61,071 nt of DNA. Source: Eubacteriaceae bacterium CHKCI004 (GTDB taxonomy: Bacteria > Bacillota > Clostridia > Lachnospirales > Lachnospiraceae). Positions 1-8,246 of the stretch are shown one piece after another (the first letter of the stretch is position 1; each line of letters opens with the position of its first letter). Position numbers and translations under genes: made by a program. A model generated the notes under the pieces. It saw nothing but the letters and a program-made list of their open reading frames with translations. It did not search any database and was not told where the DNA came from. The stretch spans positions 1 to 61,071 of the forward strand of contig FCNR01000070.1 of NCBI GenBank assembly GCA_900016875.1. The letters run 5' to 3'.

Positions 1-94
1 ATGAGATGAATTAGTTACATTTTCATTGTAAAGGAGTACTATCGTTATTCAAGAAATATACTGTAAAAAGCAACATTTATGCCACATGAAGACT

Positions 95-126
95 TACTTC
101 TGGGATAATAATACTTCTGGGATAAT
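95..126. repeat. 15-bp tandem repeat at the broken end of IS66 tnpC
   Basis: The 15-mer TACTTCTGGGATAAT occurs at 95-109 and again at 112-126, a 17-bp period. It lies exactly where the IS66 transposase reading frame stops matching its family, so it probably marks the deletion or recombination junction that removed the transposase C-terminus. Confidence 0.6.
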
Positions 127-130
127 GGGC

Positions 131-1145
131 CCAGCAACAACAGCGCCTGATATTTTTCAGGTTATTATAACCCTGATATCCATCTGTTTCCAGGTATCCG
201 CCGCCGTATCCTTCCAGGAATCTTTCGATATGGTATTTTGCCCTGGTCTCCGTATATCCGAAAAGGATGATCGGCGGGAGACCGTCTTCCCCGGATCTTA
301 CCAGCCACATACAGGACTGCGACTGTGCGCGCCTCTCCGGTTCTTTCAGCACCTGGACCCTCGTCTCATCCGCCATCAGGAAGCCCCTCTTCAGGAGTTC
401 CCGGTGGAAGAATCCGTATACATGGATAAAGTACCGGTCCACACAGTTTATGATCCAGTTCGCTATCGTCGTCCTGGAAAGCTCCACCCCGAACTGGAGC
501 CAGTCCTTTTCCTGCCGGTACAGGGGCAGCGAAAGGCTATATTTCTGATAGATGCACCATGCGGCCACTGACGGGGATGCCGGACTGTGGGGGATCAGCG
601 CCGGCGGGACCGAAGACTTCACAAATTTATAGCTGTTCTGGTCCAGATGATATCCTTCTGTACAGGCCGGACATTTATAAGTCGTACGGTAATATCTCAC
701 CAGTTTGAGTGTTGCCGGGATGTACACCAGTTCTTCCCGGACGTATTCCTTTCCCAACACGGACCAGCGGGGCGCCGCAGTCCGGACAGGACTGTTCCGA
801 TCCCAGAAGAGGGACTTCGACCACCTCCGTCGGAAGATCCTTATATTTTTCTGCATTTGTCTTCCGGCTCTTGCGCACATGTTCCTTCACGACCACTGCC
901 TGCTCCGGCTCTGTGGCTTTTGGGTCATGGTGATACTCTGCTTCATCAAAGATCTGGGCATACATATCAAAGAGCGTAAGCTGGCCGTCCGCCTGCGACT
1001 CTTCCAGATTTTTGCGTTTTTCGCTGGACGCTCCGTAAAGCTGCTTTTTCAGATACTCGATCGTTTCCAGCCTCTGCGCCGCGAGCTGGTTGGCTGCATC
1101 CAGGGATTCCTGCAGGGAAGCGATCATCCACTGGTGCATTGTCAT
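131..1145 (-). pseudogene. tnpC: IS66-family transposase (tnpC), frameshifted and 3'-truncated
   Basis: The DDE transposase of an IS66-family element, now broken. The N-terminal part (675-1145) has the family start MTMHQWMIASLQESLDAANQ, a coiled-coil stretch and a CPDCGAP zinc-binding motif. The frame then shifts by one base in the AAAGGAA run near 748-753 and continues in the 77-880 frame as VGKEYVREELVYIPATLKLV, with a second CPAC pair, the MADETRVQVL catalytic Asp region and DGYQGYN. It stops matching at RRCCCWAH, so roughly the last 40 percent, with the final catalytic Glu, is missing. A tandem 15-mer sits at the break. With the tnpA remnant at 2201-2464 it forms the two halves of one IS66 element, and tnpB has been lost. 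Not expected to be active. Confidence 0.88.
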
Positions 1146-1147
1146 AC

Positions 1148-1850
1148 GGGCATCCAGCTTTACTCATACTTTGGGTTACATGAACGGATTCACAATACTC
1201 AACGAATGCTTTCGATGTATACTGTGCCCCCTGATTGCTATGAAGGAGTAATTCTCCTTTCCGCATCGGCTGTGAATCCAAGGCCTTCTGTAAAGTACGG
1301 ATAGCGAGTTCTGATGTGATATGGCGATCCGTTATACTCGCAATGGTGCTGCGGTCATAGAGATCAAGAATACCACAGTTATAACGTACCTCCCCATTTT
1401 TCAGGAACAGGTAGGTGAAATCTGTACACCATTTTTGATTTGCCCGCTCAGCAGTGAAATTTTGAGCCAGCTTATTCTCAAATACCTTGTGTGGCTTCCC
1501 ATGTATATATTCTGGTTTTTTAGGACGTACAATCGCATACAGCCCCATCTCTTGATTCATATACTTATGGATGGTTATCGGACTGTAATGGAAGCCTTTG
1601 CGAGCCAGATAAACGGTCATGCTTCGGTATCCGTCCACTCCATTGTGCTCGTGGTAAATCTCTCGGATCTGCGCTTGTACCTTGGATTTTTGAGTATAGT
1701 AATCCGCCTTCCGGTGTTTCCGGTAGTTATAGTAAGCATTCGGGCAAATATCCAACCGACGCAGCAGCCAGCGAAGCCCAAAATCTTTCTGATATTTTTC
1801 GATAAACCGATAAGCCTCTAATCGATTTCCTTTGCAAAGAATGCCGCTGC
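1148..1850 (-). pseudogene. IS3-family transposase OrfB (rve integrase), C-terminally truncated
   Basis: IS3-type OrfB integrase. The frame reads LEAYRFIEKYQKDFGLRWLL, then HTH_21-like NGVDGYRSMTVYLARKGFHY, then the rve core with QKWCTDFTYLFLKNGEVRYN, LDLYDRSTIA and LLLHSNQGAQYTS. The expected continuation after SKAGCPYDNAP (catalytic Glu, ERYFNTLK) is absent. The frame instead runs into IS66 tnpC sequence at about 1147, so about 60 residues are lost. OrfB overlaps OrfA in the -1 frame after an A7G slippery run at 1850-1857, the usual site of programmed frameshifting in IS3 elements. It sits inside the IS66 element in place of tnpB. Inactive. Confidence 0.85.
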
Positions 1851-2101
1851 TTTTTTTAAGAAAAGATTCTCCTTGCGGAGTTCTTCATTCTCTTTACGGA
1901 GCTTAAGCATTTCTTTCATATAATCGTATTCTTCTTTTGTTTCCGGGCTTGTCAGGCATTCTTCGTTGAATTCACGGCACCACTTGGAGATGCTGGCTTT
2001 TGATACGCCATACTCTGCAATGATACTTTTGTAGGTGCGTCCCTCCTCCAAATGGAGGCGGACAATCTTTTTTTAAATTCAGGCGTGTAACTTTGTGGCA
2101 T
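1818..2101 (-). pseudogene. IS3-family OrfA (HTH_Tnp_1), N-terminal frameshift
   Basis: DNA-binding half of the IS3 transposase. It has an HTH (SIIAEYGVSKASISKWCREF) and a leucine-zipper-like tail rich in Leu, Arg, Lys and Glu ending KAAAFFAKEID. The natural start is MPQSYTPEFKKKIVRLHLEE with ATG at 2101, but the A-run (T7 at 2068-2074 on the plus strand) is one base short, so the frame is broken there and only 1818-2051 is open. Single-base loss in a homopolymer could be genuine decay or a sequencing artefact. OrfB follows by -1 frameshifting. Confidence 0.75.
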
Positions 2102-2200
2102 AATATGTATCTCTTTTCTTTGTAAAATTGATTATATCTTATTAGCCACTGTTGTTACAACTTTATTATAGCACTTCAAAATCTGTCAGTATGCTCCGTA

Positions 2201-2464
2201 TCACTGCCAGCAGGATATCCTTGTCTGGGGATCTTTAAGTTCGACTTGGAGAATATCCTGTCTGGGCATGGCTGTATACGTGTCTCTGCCGGCGGGGTCC
2301 GGGATCGTATAGGTCCCTGCCTTGCGGAGACGTTTCACCCAGTTATAAAAAGTCCCCGGTTTGATATCGTGTTCTAGACACCAGTGATAGTCAGAAAGCC
2401 CACTCTGGCGGCATTCCAGTACCAGTTTGCATTGTTCTTCCATTGGAATAGGTTTTGCCCGCAT
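2201..2464 (-). pseudogene. tnpA: IS66-family TnpA accessory protein, 3'-truncated
   Basis: The first gene of an IS66 element, a small HTH protein needed for transposition. Visible is EEQCKLVLECRQSGLSDYHW followed by IKPGTFYNWVKRLRKAG, a helix-turn-helix of the family. The start is firm: a GGGAGG site lies 6 nt before the ATG at 2464. After PQTRISCWQ the frame stops, where IS3 sequence begins (about 2150-2200), so only about 87 codons survive. The partner tnpC remnant lies at 131-1145, beyond the IS3 insertion. Confidence 0.75.
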
Positions 2465-2643
2465 AAGATACCTCCCATAAATAAAGTAAAACGCTTGCTC
2501 TCTGGCAAAGAATAGAGCAAAGTGCCTGCTTATGATTATGGCATAGAAATGCGAAGTTGGGAATGCGTACGGGATTAGGCGCTTACTTTATATATGAATA
2601 GTAATATGAATTTTCAGAAATGTAAAAATGTTTTTAAATCTTA

Positions 2644-2679
2644 TTGCGCTTTTTAACGAACGTATGTTATAATCATACG
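2644..2679 (+). promoter_or_regulatory. Promoter with palindromic operator of the XRE/Abi operon
   Basis: TATAAT at 2668-2673 with a weak -35 TTGCGC (2644-2649, 18-bp spacer). A perfect inverted repeat, CGTATG (2661-2666) and CATACG (2674-2679) with a 7-bp centre, brackets the -10 box. This placement would let a bound dimer block polymerase. I infer autoregulation by the XRE protein encoded 38 bp downstream. No other feature was seen in the 2465-2643 stretch. Confidence 0.6.
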
Positions 2680-2716
2680 GATTTTACAAACATGAAAACG
2701 TGAAAAGGAGAAAAAC

Positions 2717-3577
2717 ATGAGTGAAATCAAAGATGTACTCGATATTAATGAGAGTCATTGGGTGCAGCAGTATTTACCCGATTTTGATGAGCTGTCACAA
2801 TTGATAAATACTGCAAAAGGCGCAGAAAGAACAATGAGCCAGTTTGCTGAAGAATGTGGTGTCAGCCCTGCTACTTTTTCAAGGATAGTGAATAAGAAAA
2901 ATGCGAAAGCAACGTCTTTAACATTGCTGCAGTCCATTGCAGAACATGCTTCGGTAGAAAGCAATATTACTTTGGAACAACTATTACAAGCGAATGGTTG
3001 GAGAAAAAGCGAGAATGAAATAGAAAATAACTCCAGGATATATAATATTTCAGAGTCAGTAAAAGCATCTGTTTTAGAGTGCAACCAGTTGATACGAATG
3101 ATTCTTTCTGATGACTTATTAATGCGTGGTGTTGGTGTTAAAATTCTTCCTCAGAGCAAAAGAAGGCAAATTTTAACCAGGACGGGAATAGTGCTAAATT
3201 ATGATATTTGTTATGAGACAGATTTATTTGAAGGGTGTGATACATGGTTAATAAAAGTGATTAATCAGAAGATGACAGGGGAAATTTTGAATGACGATAA
3301 AAAAAATAGAGAAATAAATCAAAAAGCAACAGATATTATAAAAGAATTGGCGCTATTATTTTTGTTTGATCAATGGCAGCCGAAATTATTTACAAAGAAA
3401 AAGAACACATTGGTTTTTGTAGATGAAGAAATATATTGGTCGGTAAAGAAGAAACTTAAGGGAATGGAAACTAAAAATTATTTTACTTTGATGCTGATTG
3501 ATTTGTGTAATTGCGAGATATTAGATGAAACTCCTTTGGCCAGTGCCGGTGATTATGAAGATAATAGTTTAATTTAG
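2717..3577 (+). CDS. XRE-family HTH regulator upstream of abiF-like gene
   Basis: DNA-binding regulator of 286 aa. The N-terminal third carries an XRE-type HTH: TMSQFAEECGVSPATFSRIV, then a run resembling the rest of the fold to about residue 95. The remaining ~190 residues are unassigned and look like a mixed alpha/beta sensor or effector domain (for example GVGVKILPQSKRRQILTRTG and TDLFEGCDTWLIKVINQ). A GGAGA ribosome site precedes the ATG. It ends 13 bp before the abiF-like gene and the two surely form one transcript. A palindrome over the promoter suggests self-repression. It may act as antitoxin or transcriptional switch for the Abi protein; that role is inference from position. Confidence 0.8.
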   Translation: MSEIKDVLDINESHWVQQYLPDFDELSQLINTAKGAERTMSQFAEECGVSPATFSRIVNKKNAKATSLTLLQSIAEHASVESNITLEQLLQANGWRKSENEIENNSRIYNISESVKASVLECNQLIRMILSDDLLMRGVGVKILPQSKRRQILTRTGIVLNYDICYETDLFEGCDTWLIKVINQKMTGEILNDDKKNREINQKATDIIKELALLFLFDQWQPKLFTKKKNTLVFVDEEIYWSVKKKLKGMETKNYFTLMLIDLCNCEILDETPLASAGDYEDNSLI

Positions 3578-3590
3578 AAGGAAGATGCTT

Positions 3591-4574
3591 ATGGGGAATA
3601 AGATTGATAAACCAAAACAAACTGCCAGTCAATTGGTAGCGAAGATGAAAAATGAAAAAGGAATTCTTTTTGAATATACATCTGAAAAGGATGCTGAAAT
3701 TTATCTTTCGGATGTTAATAACTATCTCCGCACGGCGGCATATCGAAAAAATTATCAGAAGTATACAAAAGGTAACAAAAGAGGAAAATATATTGGATTG
3801 GACTTTGCATATTTACAGGAGCTATCTACTATTGATATGCATTTTCGGTTTATTGTTTCTAAAATGTGTTTGGATATCGAACACGATTTAAAAGTTAAAA
3901 TGTTAAAAGATATAGAGGGTGATTCGTTTACAGATGGTTATGATATTGTAAAAGAGTTCTTGTGTCAAAATATTTATATTATTGGAAAACTTGAAGCTAC
4001 AAGTGCTTCTCCTTTTACTAGTGATTTAGTTCATAAATATTTTACTATACAACGTACATACAATTCTTCTAAACAAAAGAACGAAAATAGAATTACTGCA
4101 TATGATGATTGTCCTGCGTGGGTCTTATTAGAAATGCTTACATTCGGAGATTTTATTAAATTTTATGCATTTTATTACTCATCCCGAAATTTCGCAAAAA
4201 TACCTATAGCTATTATAAACTTAGTGAAAAGTCTTAGAAATGGTGCTGCACATAATAACTGTATTTTAGCTGATTTAGAACATGGTACTTCAAGGGCTCC
4301 ACATAAAATAAGTCAAGAAGTAGCCAAAATAGCTGCCATCAATTCAAATCAACGTCGAAAGAAATTATCTTGTAGACCTATGTTAGAATTTGTTTGTTTA
4401 CTTTATGTATATAAATTAGTTGTATCAAGTAAGGTAAAATATCATCGAATAAAAGAACTTAAAAAGTTATTTTTTCATCGGATGCCTGAAAAAAGAGAGT
4501 TTTTCCAAAACAATGAGTTGATTAAAAGTAATTACAACTTTGCTTGTAAAGTTATTTCAGCGTTCTTTGGATAG
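3591..4574 (+). CDS. AbiF/Abi_2-family HEPN-type abortive infection protein
   Basis: A 327-aa member of the Abi_2 (AbiD/AbiF) family of phage-defence proteins, thought to be HEPN RNases. Family marks are LSDVNNYLRTAAYRKNYQKY near residue 45, the helix around LSTIDMHFRFIVSKMCLDIE, WVLLEMLTFGDFIKFYAFYY, and the HEPN R-x4-H signature in LRNGAAHNNC (about residue 217). I chose ATG 3591 (MGNKIDKPKQ) over 3585 because the AGAAGGA site is 8 nt upstream of it. Co-transcribed with the XRE gene. A strong promoter with a ~60-nt structured RNA starts 40 bp after the stop; AbiF-type proteins are known to be paired with small RNAs, so this is probably an RNA-linked toxin module. AT-rich, and bounded by IS debris, consistent with transfer. 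Confidence 0.8.
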   Translation: MGNKIDKPKQTASQLVAKMKNEKGILFEYTSEKDAEIYLSDVNNYLRTAAYRKNYQKYTKGNKRGKYIGLDFAYLQELSTIDMHFRFIVSKMCLDIEHDLKVKMLKDIEGDSFTDGYDIVKEFLCQNIYIIGKLEATSASPFTSDLVHKYFTIQRTYNSSKQKNENRITAYDDCPAWVLLEMLTFGDFIKFYAFYYSSRNFAKIPIAIINLVKSLRNGAAHNNCILADLEHGTSRAPHKISQEVAKIAAINSNQRRKKLSCRPMLEFVCLLYVYKLVVSSKVKYHRIKELKKLFFHRMPEKREFFQNNELIKSNYNFACKVISAFFG

Positions 4575-4613
4575 TCAATGGTAAAATGTGTTTAAATTTT
4601 TTGAGAGAGTATA

Positions 4614-4642
4614 TTGACAAATCAAAAAAATACGCATATAAT
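4614..4642 (+). promoter_or_regulatory. Perfect consensus sigma-A promoter for a small RNA
   Basis: TTGACA (4614-4619), exactly 17 bp, TATAAT (4637-4642). Both boxes match consensus perfectly. No open reading frame of note follows on this strand; the product is expected to start near 4649 and to be a short RNA. Confidence 0.85.
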
Positions 4643-4648
4643 GGAACC

Positions 4649-4709
4649 AGAATCATAAAAACTTATAAGTTTTTGTAAGGACGGCGTTGCGACGGCGTTC
4701 TATTTTTTT
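4649..4709 (+). ncRNA. Putative ~60-nt structured RNA linked to abiF
   Basis: Begins about 7 nt after the consensus -10. It contains the perfect 18-bp palindrome AAAAACTTATAAGTTTTT (4657-4674), then two direct copies of GACGGCGTT (4680-4688 and 4691-4699, period 11), then a T-run at 4703-4709 where transcription could end. AGAA at the likely 5' end (4649-4652) can pair with UUCU (4698-4701), closing the whole molecule. A conserved abiF RNA motif next to such genes has been described, and AbiF proteins have been reported with RNA antitoxins; whether this sequence fits that motif needs a covariance-model search. Confidence 0.65.
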
Positions 4710-4814
4710 GATTGATAGGAAATTCCGATTTTTATGGAATTAAAAGAAAGCAAGAGTTCACCGAACATATGTTAGATAAACTCTTGCTTGAGCAGGAAGA
4801 TAAGACGACACGGG

Positions 4815-4991
4815 TTAGAAGATATAAAAACCTTCTACGCCAGCCTCGTCATCAAACAGATCATCTTCATTTAAAAAATAATCCATATCGAGAAGATCAT
4901 CCTCGCTCATATGGCGAATGTCCTCGGATGTCATTCCTTCCGGTGGATTATCCATATATTTTTTTCGCAGTTTCTCTGTTTGTGGGTTCAT
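4815..4991 (-). CDS. Small acidic protein accompanying the IS91-family transposase
   Basis: A 58-aa protein, strongly acidic in its C-terminal half (SEDDLLDMDYFLNEDDLFDD). Start chosen as ATG 4991 (MNPQTEKLRK): an AAAGGAGG site lies 8 nt upstream. An in-frame TTG two codons earlier is less likely. It begins 52 bp after the IS91-family transposase on the same strand, so it may belong to the element, for instance as a DNA-mimic or regulatory partner, which is a guess from charge and position. I do not recognise the family. Confidence 0.65.
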   Translation of the reverse strand: MNPQTEKLRKKYMDNPPEGMTSEDIRHMSEDDLLDMDYFLNEDDLFDDEAGVEGFYIF

Positions 4992-5043
4992 ATGCAAAGC
5001 CTCCTTTGAAAGGAGTATACCATAAGAATAAGAGAGAAGGAAG

Positions 5044-6192
5044 TCATGCAGACGACCGCTTTCTACGAGAACGGGACATGACTTTCTCGTACATTTCCTC
5101 CAGAGAAACGCGTTTGTGGTTGAAATAGAGTTCTAAAAACAGCATGGTCGTACCACATGCACATTTTAACGGGTCATAGCCAAAAGCAGAAAGGATGGCA
5201 GTACGCCACTGGTTAAAGCTTCTGTAGATGTGATGCTTTTCCCGGGAGATAACCCTGTGAAGCTTTTTATCTATTTCCCGGTGTCGCGCATAAAGACCAC
5301 CGTAGCGTATCATCTTGTAATGCTTTTCCGGGATATGCTGGATGAGGCGCTGAATGAATTCCATAACAGGAACGGTTTCTTCTACGTATTTGTCATCTTC
5401 ATGGCGGTTGTAGTGGAAAGTGACAAGATCTCCATCATATTTATCGATCCGTGAAGTGGCGATTACCGGACGGCCAAGATAACGGCCGATATATTTAATG
5501 ACGGTTTTGGGGTCACATTTGTTGGGTTTGGCATAGACATAGAAACCGTCTTTATGTTCCCGGTAGCAGAGAGCCTTGCTCTTTTTGAAAGAGGGGCCGA
5601 TCCTGTGTTCCATTTCATTAAGGAGGGCGGTGCGGAAGGCGTTACGAAGGAAAGTATAGTTGAAGTGGCTGATATTACGCCAGAAGCCATTGTCACTGTA
5701 ACCACCTTCAGAAATGAGGCAATGGATGTGGGGGTTCCATTTCAAATCTCTGCCAAAGGTATGAAGGACCATGATAAAACCGGGAGTAAGATTCAAGGAT
5801 TTATTCTGTTTGAAAAACATGCGGGAAACAACACTGTTGACAGCGTGGAAGAGGCAGTCGAGCAATGTCCGGTCATCAAGGAAGAACCGGCGGAGGTTTT
5901 TGTCAATGGTAAAGACACAATGCCGGTGGATAACGTTTATCAGCTTGAAGGACATGGAGGTGGTACGCCTCATGGAGTAGAGGTTTCCGCAGGTAGGGCA
6001 GAAGCGGCTGTGGCACCGGAAGGGGACAAATTTCAGTTTGCCGCATTTGGGGCAGCCGAACATTGCCCCGCCAAAGGAGGGATTGCCACAGTTGATCATT
6101 TTATCGATATTTTCCACCACAGTTTTTCTTGGGTGGAGAGTATATATAATTTCTTCATAATGGTCTGTAAAAATTCTTTGAAGGATATTCAT
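5044..6192 (-). CDS. IS91-family (rolling-circle) transposase
   Basis: HUH-type transposase that moves DNA by a rolling-circle mechanism. Residues are numbered from ATG 6192 (MNILQRIFTDHYEEII). An N-terminal zinc module has the pairs CPKCGKLKFVPFRCHSRFCP, followed by the HUH motif in WNPHIHCLIS and the catalytic Tyr region YIGRYLGRPVIATSRI. The C-terminal PLKCACGTTM may bind a second zinc. Length of 382 aa is normal for the family. An alternative start at 6243 adds 17 residues and overlaps a GC hairpin; neither start has a good ribosome site, which is common for IS transposases. The gene appears intact. Confidence 0.88.
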   Translation of the reverse strand: MNILQRIFTDHYEEIIYTLHPRKTVVENIDKMINCGNPSFGGAMFGCPKCGKLKFVPFRCHSRFCPTCGNLYSMRRTTSMSFKLINVIHRHCVFTIDKNLRRFFLDDRTLLDCLFHAVNSVVSRMFFKQNKSLNLTPGFIMVLHTFGRDLKWNPHIHCLISEGGYSDNGFWRNISHFNYTFLRNAFRTALLNEMEHRIGPSFKKSKALCYREHKDGFYVYAKPNKCDPKTVIKYIGRYLGRPVIATSRIDKYDGDLVTFHYNRHEDDKYVEETVPVMEFIQRLIQHIPEKHYKMIRYGGLYARHREIDKKLHRVISREKHHIYRSFNQWRTAILSAFGYDPLKCACGTTMLFLELYFNHKRVSLEEMYEKVMSRSRRKRSSA

Positions 6193-6236
6193 AAGACTAT
6201 TATGAAGGAAAACAGCACAAAAAGAAACCCCTAATT

Positions 6237-6252
6237 CCCCCATGAATGGGGG
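6237..6252. repeat. GC-rich hairpin at the 5' side of the IS91-family transposase
   Basis: CCCCCAT and ATGGGGG with a 2-nt centre form a perfect 7-bp stem. IS91-type elements carry subterminal hairpins at the ends recognised by the HUH transposase, so this could be part of the element end or a device limiting read-in of transcription. The exact element ends were not identified. Confidence 0.5.
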
Positions 6253-6723
6253 CTAGGGGGTTGAAGTGTCAAAGACACTTTTTTATATAATTTTAGAAAA
6301 AACTAACTTTTTGAACCGTGATTGCTCAAAATGTCAATTATTCAGATAGATCATGATGAGAATATTTCGACTGTTCTGTTCTTTACACCTCTGCATTAAT
6401 CCAAATAAACATAGGCACACAAAATATATTCACGATGGTTTTTGTTTTTTTAATTGAATTGTAGTGTTTGTTAATACAGACACGGCCTTCTCATGGATGT
6501 TTAAGAGAGAAAGACGGATTCCTGACAATCATTCGATGTGGAATTGACATATAAGGTGAAGTAAATATATTAGGGAAATTATTAAAAACTATAGTGGATT
6601 CTTGAAAACGAAATAAAAAAACAATTAAACGAAAAATTGCATCTGTTAAGGCTTTTTATAATTATCTGGAAGAGCAAGAAGTAATAGATAATAACTTCTA
6701 GATTTTAATTTGCAGACAATTAC

Positions 6724-6752
6724 TTGCCTCGCTTTCCTAAAGATATTATAAT
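6724..6752 (+). promoter_or_regulatory. Promoter of the membrane protein/sigma-like operon
   Basis: TTGCCT (6724-6729), 17 bp, TATAAT (6747-6752). This is the only convincing signal in the 6253-6790 gap, which is otherwise AT-rich and shows no gene or RNA structure that I can support. Confidence 0.5.
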
Positions 6753-6790
6753 ATAGAAAAAATATTTTTTACAAAATGAGGTACGTCATT

Positions 6791-7420
6791 ATGACTTTAT
6801 TTGCGATATATGTAACAATTGTTGTGTTGATCAGTGCATTTTTTTTGATATGTAAATGTAACAATGTTGCATTGTCTATTTCCAATATTTATGATGATGG
6901 GAAACCAATAGTAATTATAATATTTTTGGCATTTTTTGATGTATTTAATTTGTTGTATATTGTTTTTTCTGTTAGTTTTGAGTTAAATGGGAAATATGCT
7001 TTTTTTATTAATCCATTTTTGTTTGCTGTTTTCATTGGTTGTGCGGATTGTATGTCTAAGGGTATGGCATATCTTATTAATCCAGACTATAAAGAAGGCT
7101 TAAAGTCATTTCTGTCACAAAACTGTAAGCAAAGCATAATAATAACGGCGTATCTGGTTATGGGATTTGCAATGTTAGTGAAATATTATTCTACAGGGTT
7201 AGATGCATTTCAAACTTTATACGAATCAATTTTTGAAATTGTAATTGCCTGGAATTTTGCCTGGAATTTTTTTATTTGTGATGATAAAGAGACTTTGTTG
7301 CAAAGATTGAGTAAGAAGTTTAGAAATATGAAACAGTGGTTGGTTTATAACCAAAAGAATATTTTTATTTCCCTTGCCAATGGGGTAATTGTTTTCTGTA
7401 TATTGTTGTTGTTCACCTAA
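6791..7420 (+). CDS. Multi-pass membrane protein of unknown function
   Basis: About 209 aa and highly hydrophobic. I count roughly five to six membrane segments, among them the N-terminal FAIYVTIVVLISAFFLIC, IVIIIFLAFFDVFNLLYIVF, NPFLFAVFIGCADCM, IIITAYLVMGFAMLV and the C-terminal LANGVIVFCILLLFT. ATG 6791 is preferred because a GAGGT site lies 8 nt before it; the upstream ATG at 6776 has none. The sigma-like gene begins 37 bp downstream on the same strand, so the pair is likely one operon, and an anti-sigma or signal-sensing role is possible but unproven. Family not recognised. Confidence 0.65.
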   Translation: MTLFAIYVTIVVLISAFFLICKCNNVALSISNIYDDGKPIVIIIFLAFFDVFNLLYIVFSVSFELNGKYAFFINPFLFAVFIGCADCMSKGMAYLINPDYKEGLKSFLSQNCKQSIIITAYLVMGFAMLVKYYSTGLDAFQTLYESIFEIVIAWNFAWNFFICDDKETLLQRLSKKFRNMKQWLVYNQKNIFISLANGVIVFCILLLFT

Positions 7421-7457
7421 ATAAATGATTTGTAAAATGCAGAAGAAGGAATCTACA

Positions 7458-8246
7458 ATGGGAAATGTAAAGGATTTATTTATTCAGTATATGCCGAGAG
7501 TTAGAATATTGTATCTGGAAGAGGAAGAGAAAAAACTGAGTACAGTAGAAAAAGAAGAATTATATGATTTGAGGAATCTATTGTTCGAGTCAATAAAAAG
7601 ATATGGGTTTTCTCTGGTACATGAAAGGATAAGAAAACGCGGCAATCGTAATGTTCACAAAGATGTCATAACAGAAATGCAGGGAGTGTTGTTTATTGTT
7701 TTCTGTGAAAGATTGGGAAAATATAATACAGCATTTTCTCCGACTACATATTTTAAATGGTGGTTTTATGGAGGAATCTCTCAATACATTGCAAAAGAAA
7801 CAGGGATACCATATCATACTATTCAAAAAATAGAAAAGTTGGAAAAGGCCAGACAAAAATATGAAAAGGCTGGACTGCCTTATACAATTGAAATGTTGGC
7901 GGAGGATGTTGGAGCAAAGGAAGAAACTGTGAGAAATGATTTGCTCGTGGAAAGGCGTATACAGCGGGTGGATTTTGATAGAATATATAGTGTGAGGGAT
8001 GAAAGATTAACTCCGGAAGAAATTGTTATTGAAAAGGAAAGGCAGGAAGAATTACAGAAATTGGTGCGGGGATGTTTATCAGAGCTGGAATACCAATTTT
8101 TTTATAAATTGTTCTACGTTGATGCGATTGAGAGTATTTCTTATAGAAAAATGGCGAGATCTACTGGATACAGACCAAAAACAGCAAAAGAAATATGGTT
8201 ATCAATTGTAGATAAAATAAAAAGTAATATAAGAGATTATCTATAG
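7458..8246 (+). CDS. Divergent sigma-70-family RNA polymerase sigma factor
   Basis: A 262-aa protein with the order of a sigma-70 factor. A region-2-like part is visible in YNTAFSPTTYFKWWFYGGIS followed by QYIAKETGIP, comparable to the FSTYAxxWIRxxI stretch of sigma factors. A region-3-like segment reads PYTIEMLAEDVGAKEETVRN, and a C-terminal region-4-like HTH reads ESISYRKMARSTGYRPKTAK. Start ATG 7458 follows an AGAAGGA site by 7 nt. Linked to a membrane protein gene immediately upstream, it may direct RNA polymerase to promoters of this accessory region. The target promoters are unknown. Similarity is by motif layout only, so it could be an HTH relative. Confidence 0.65.
   Translation: MGNVKDLFIQYMPRVRILYLEEEEKKLSTVEKEELYDLRNLLFESIKRYGFSLVHERIRKRGNRNVHKDVITEMQGVLFIVFCERLGKYNTAFSPTTYFKWWFYGGISQYIAKETGIPYHTIQKIEKLEKARQKYEKAGLPYTIEMLAEDVGAKEETVRNDLLVERRIQRVDFDRIYSVRDERLTPEEIVIEKERQEELQKLVRGCLSELEYQFFYKLFYVDAIESISYRKMARSTGYRPKTAKEIWLSIVDKIKSNIRDYL

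Noticed and set aside
77-571. Plus-strand open frames across the IS66 remnant
   Set aside because: They are antisense shadows of the transposase; no ribosome sites, and the minus-strand protein has clear family motifs.
5554-6234. A 226-codon plus-strand frame opposite the IS91-family transposase
   Set aside because: Low-complexity composition of an antisense shadow. The minus strand carries the zinc and HUH motifs.
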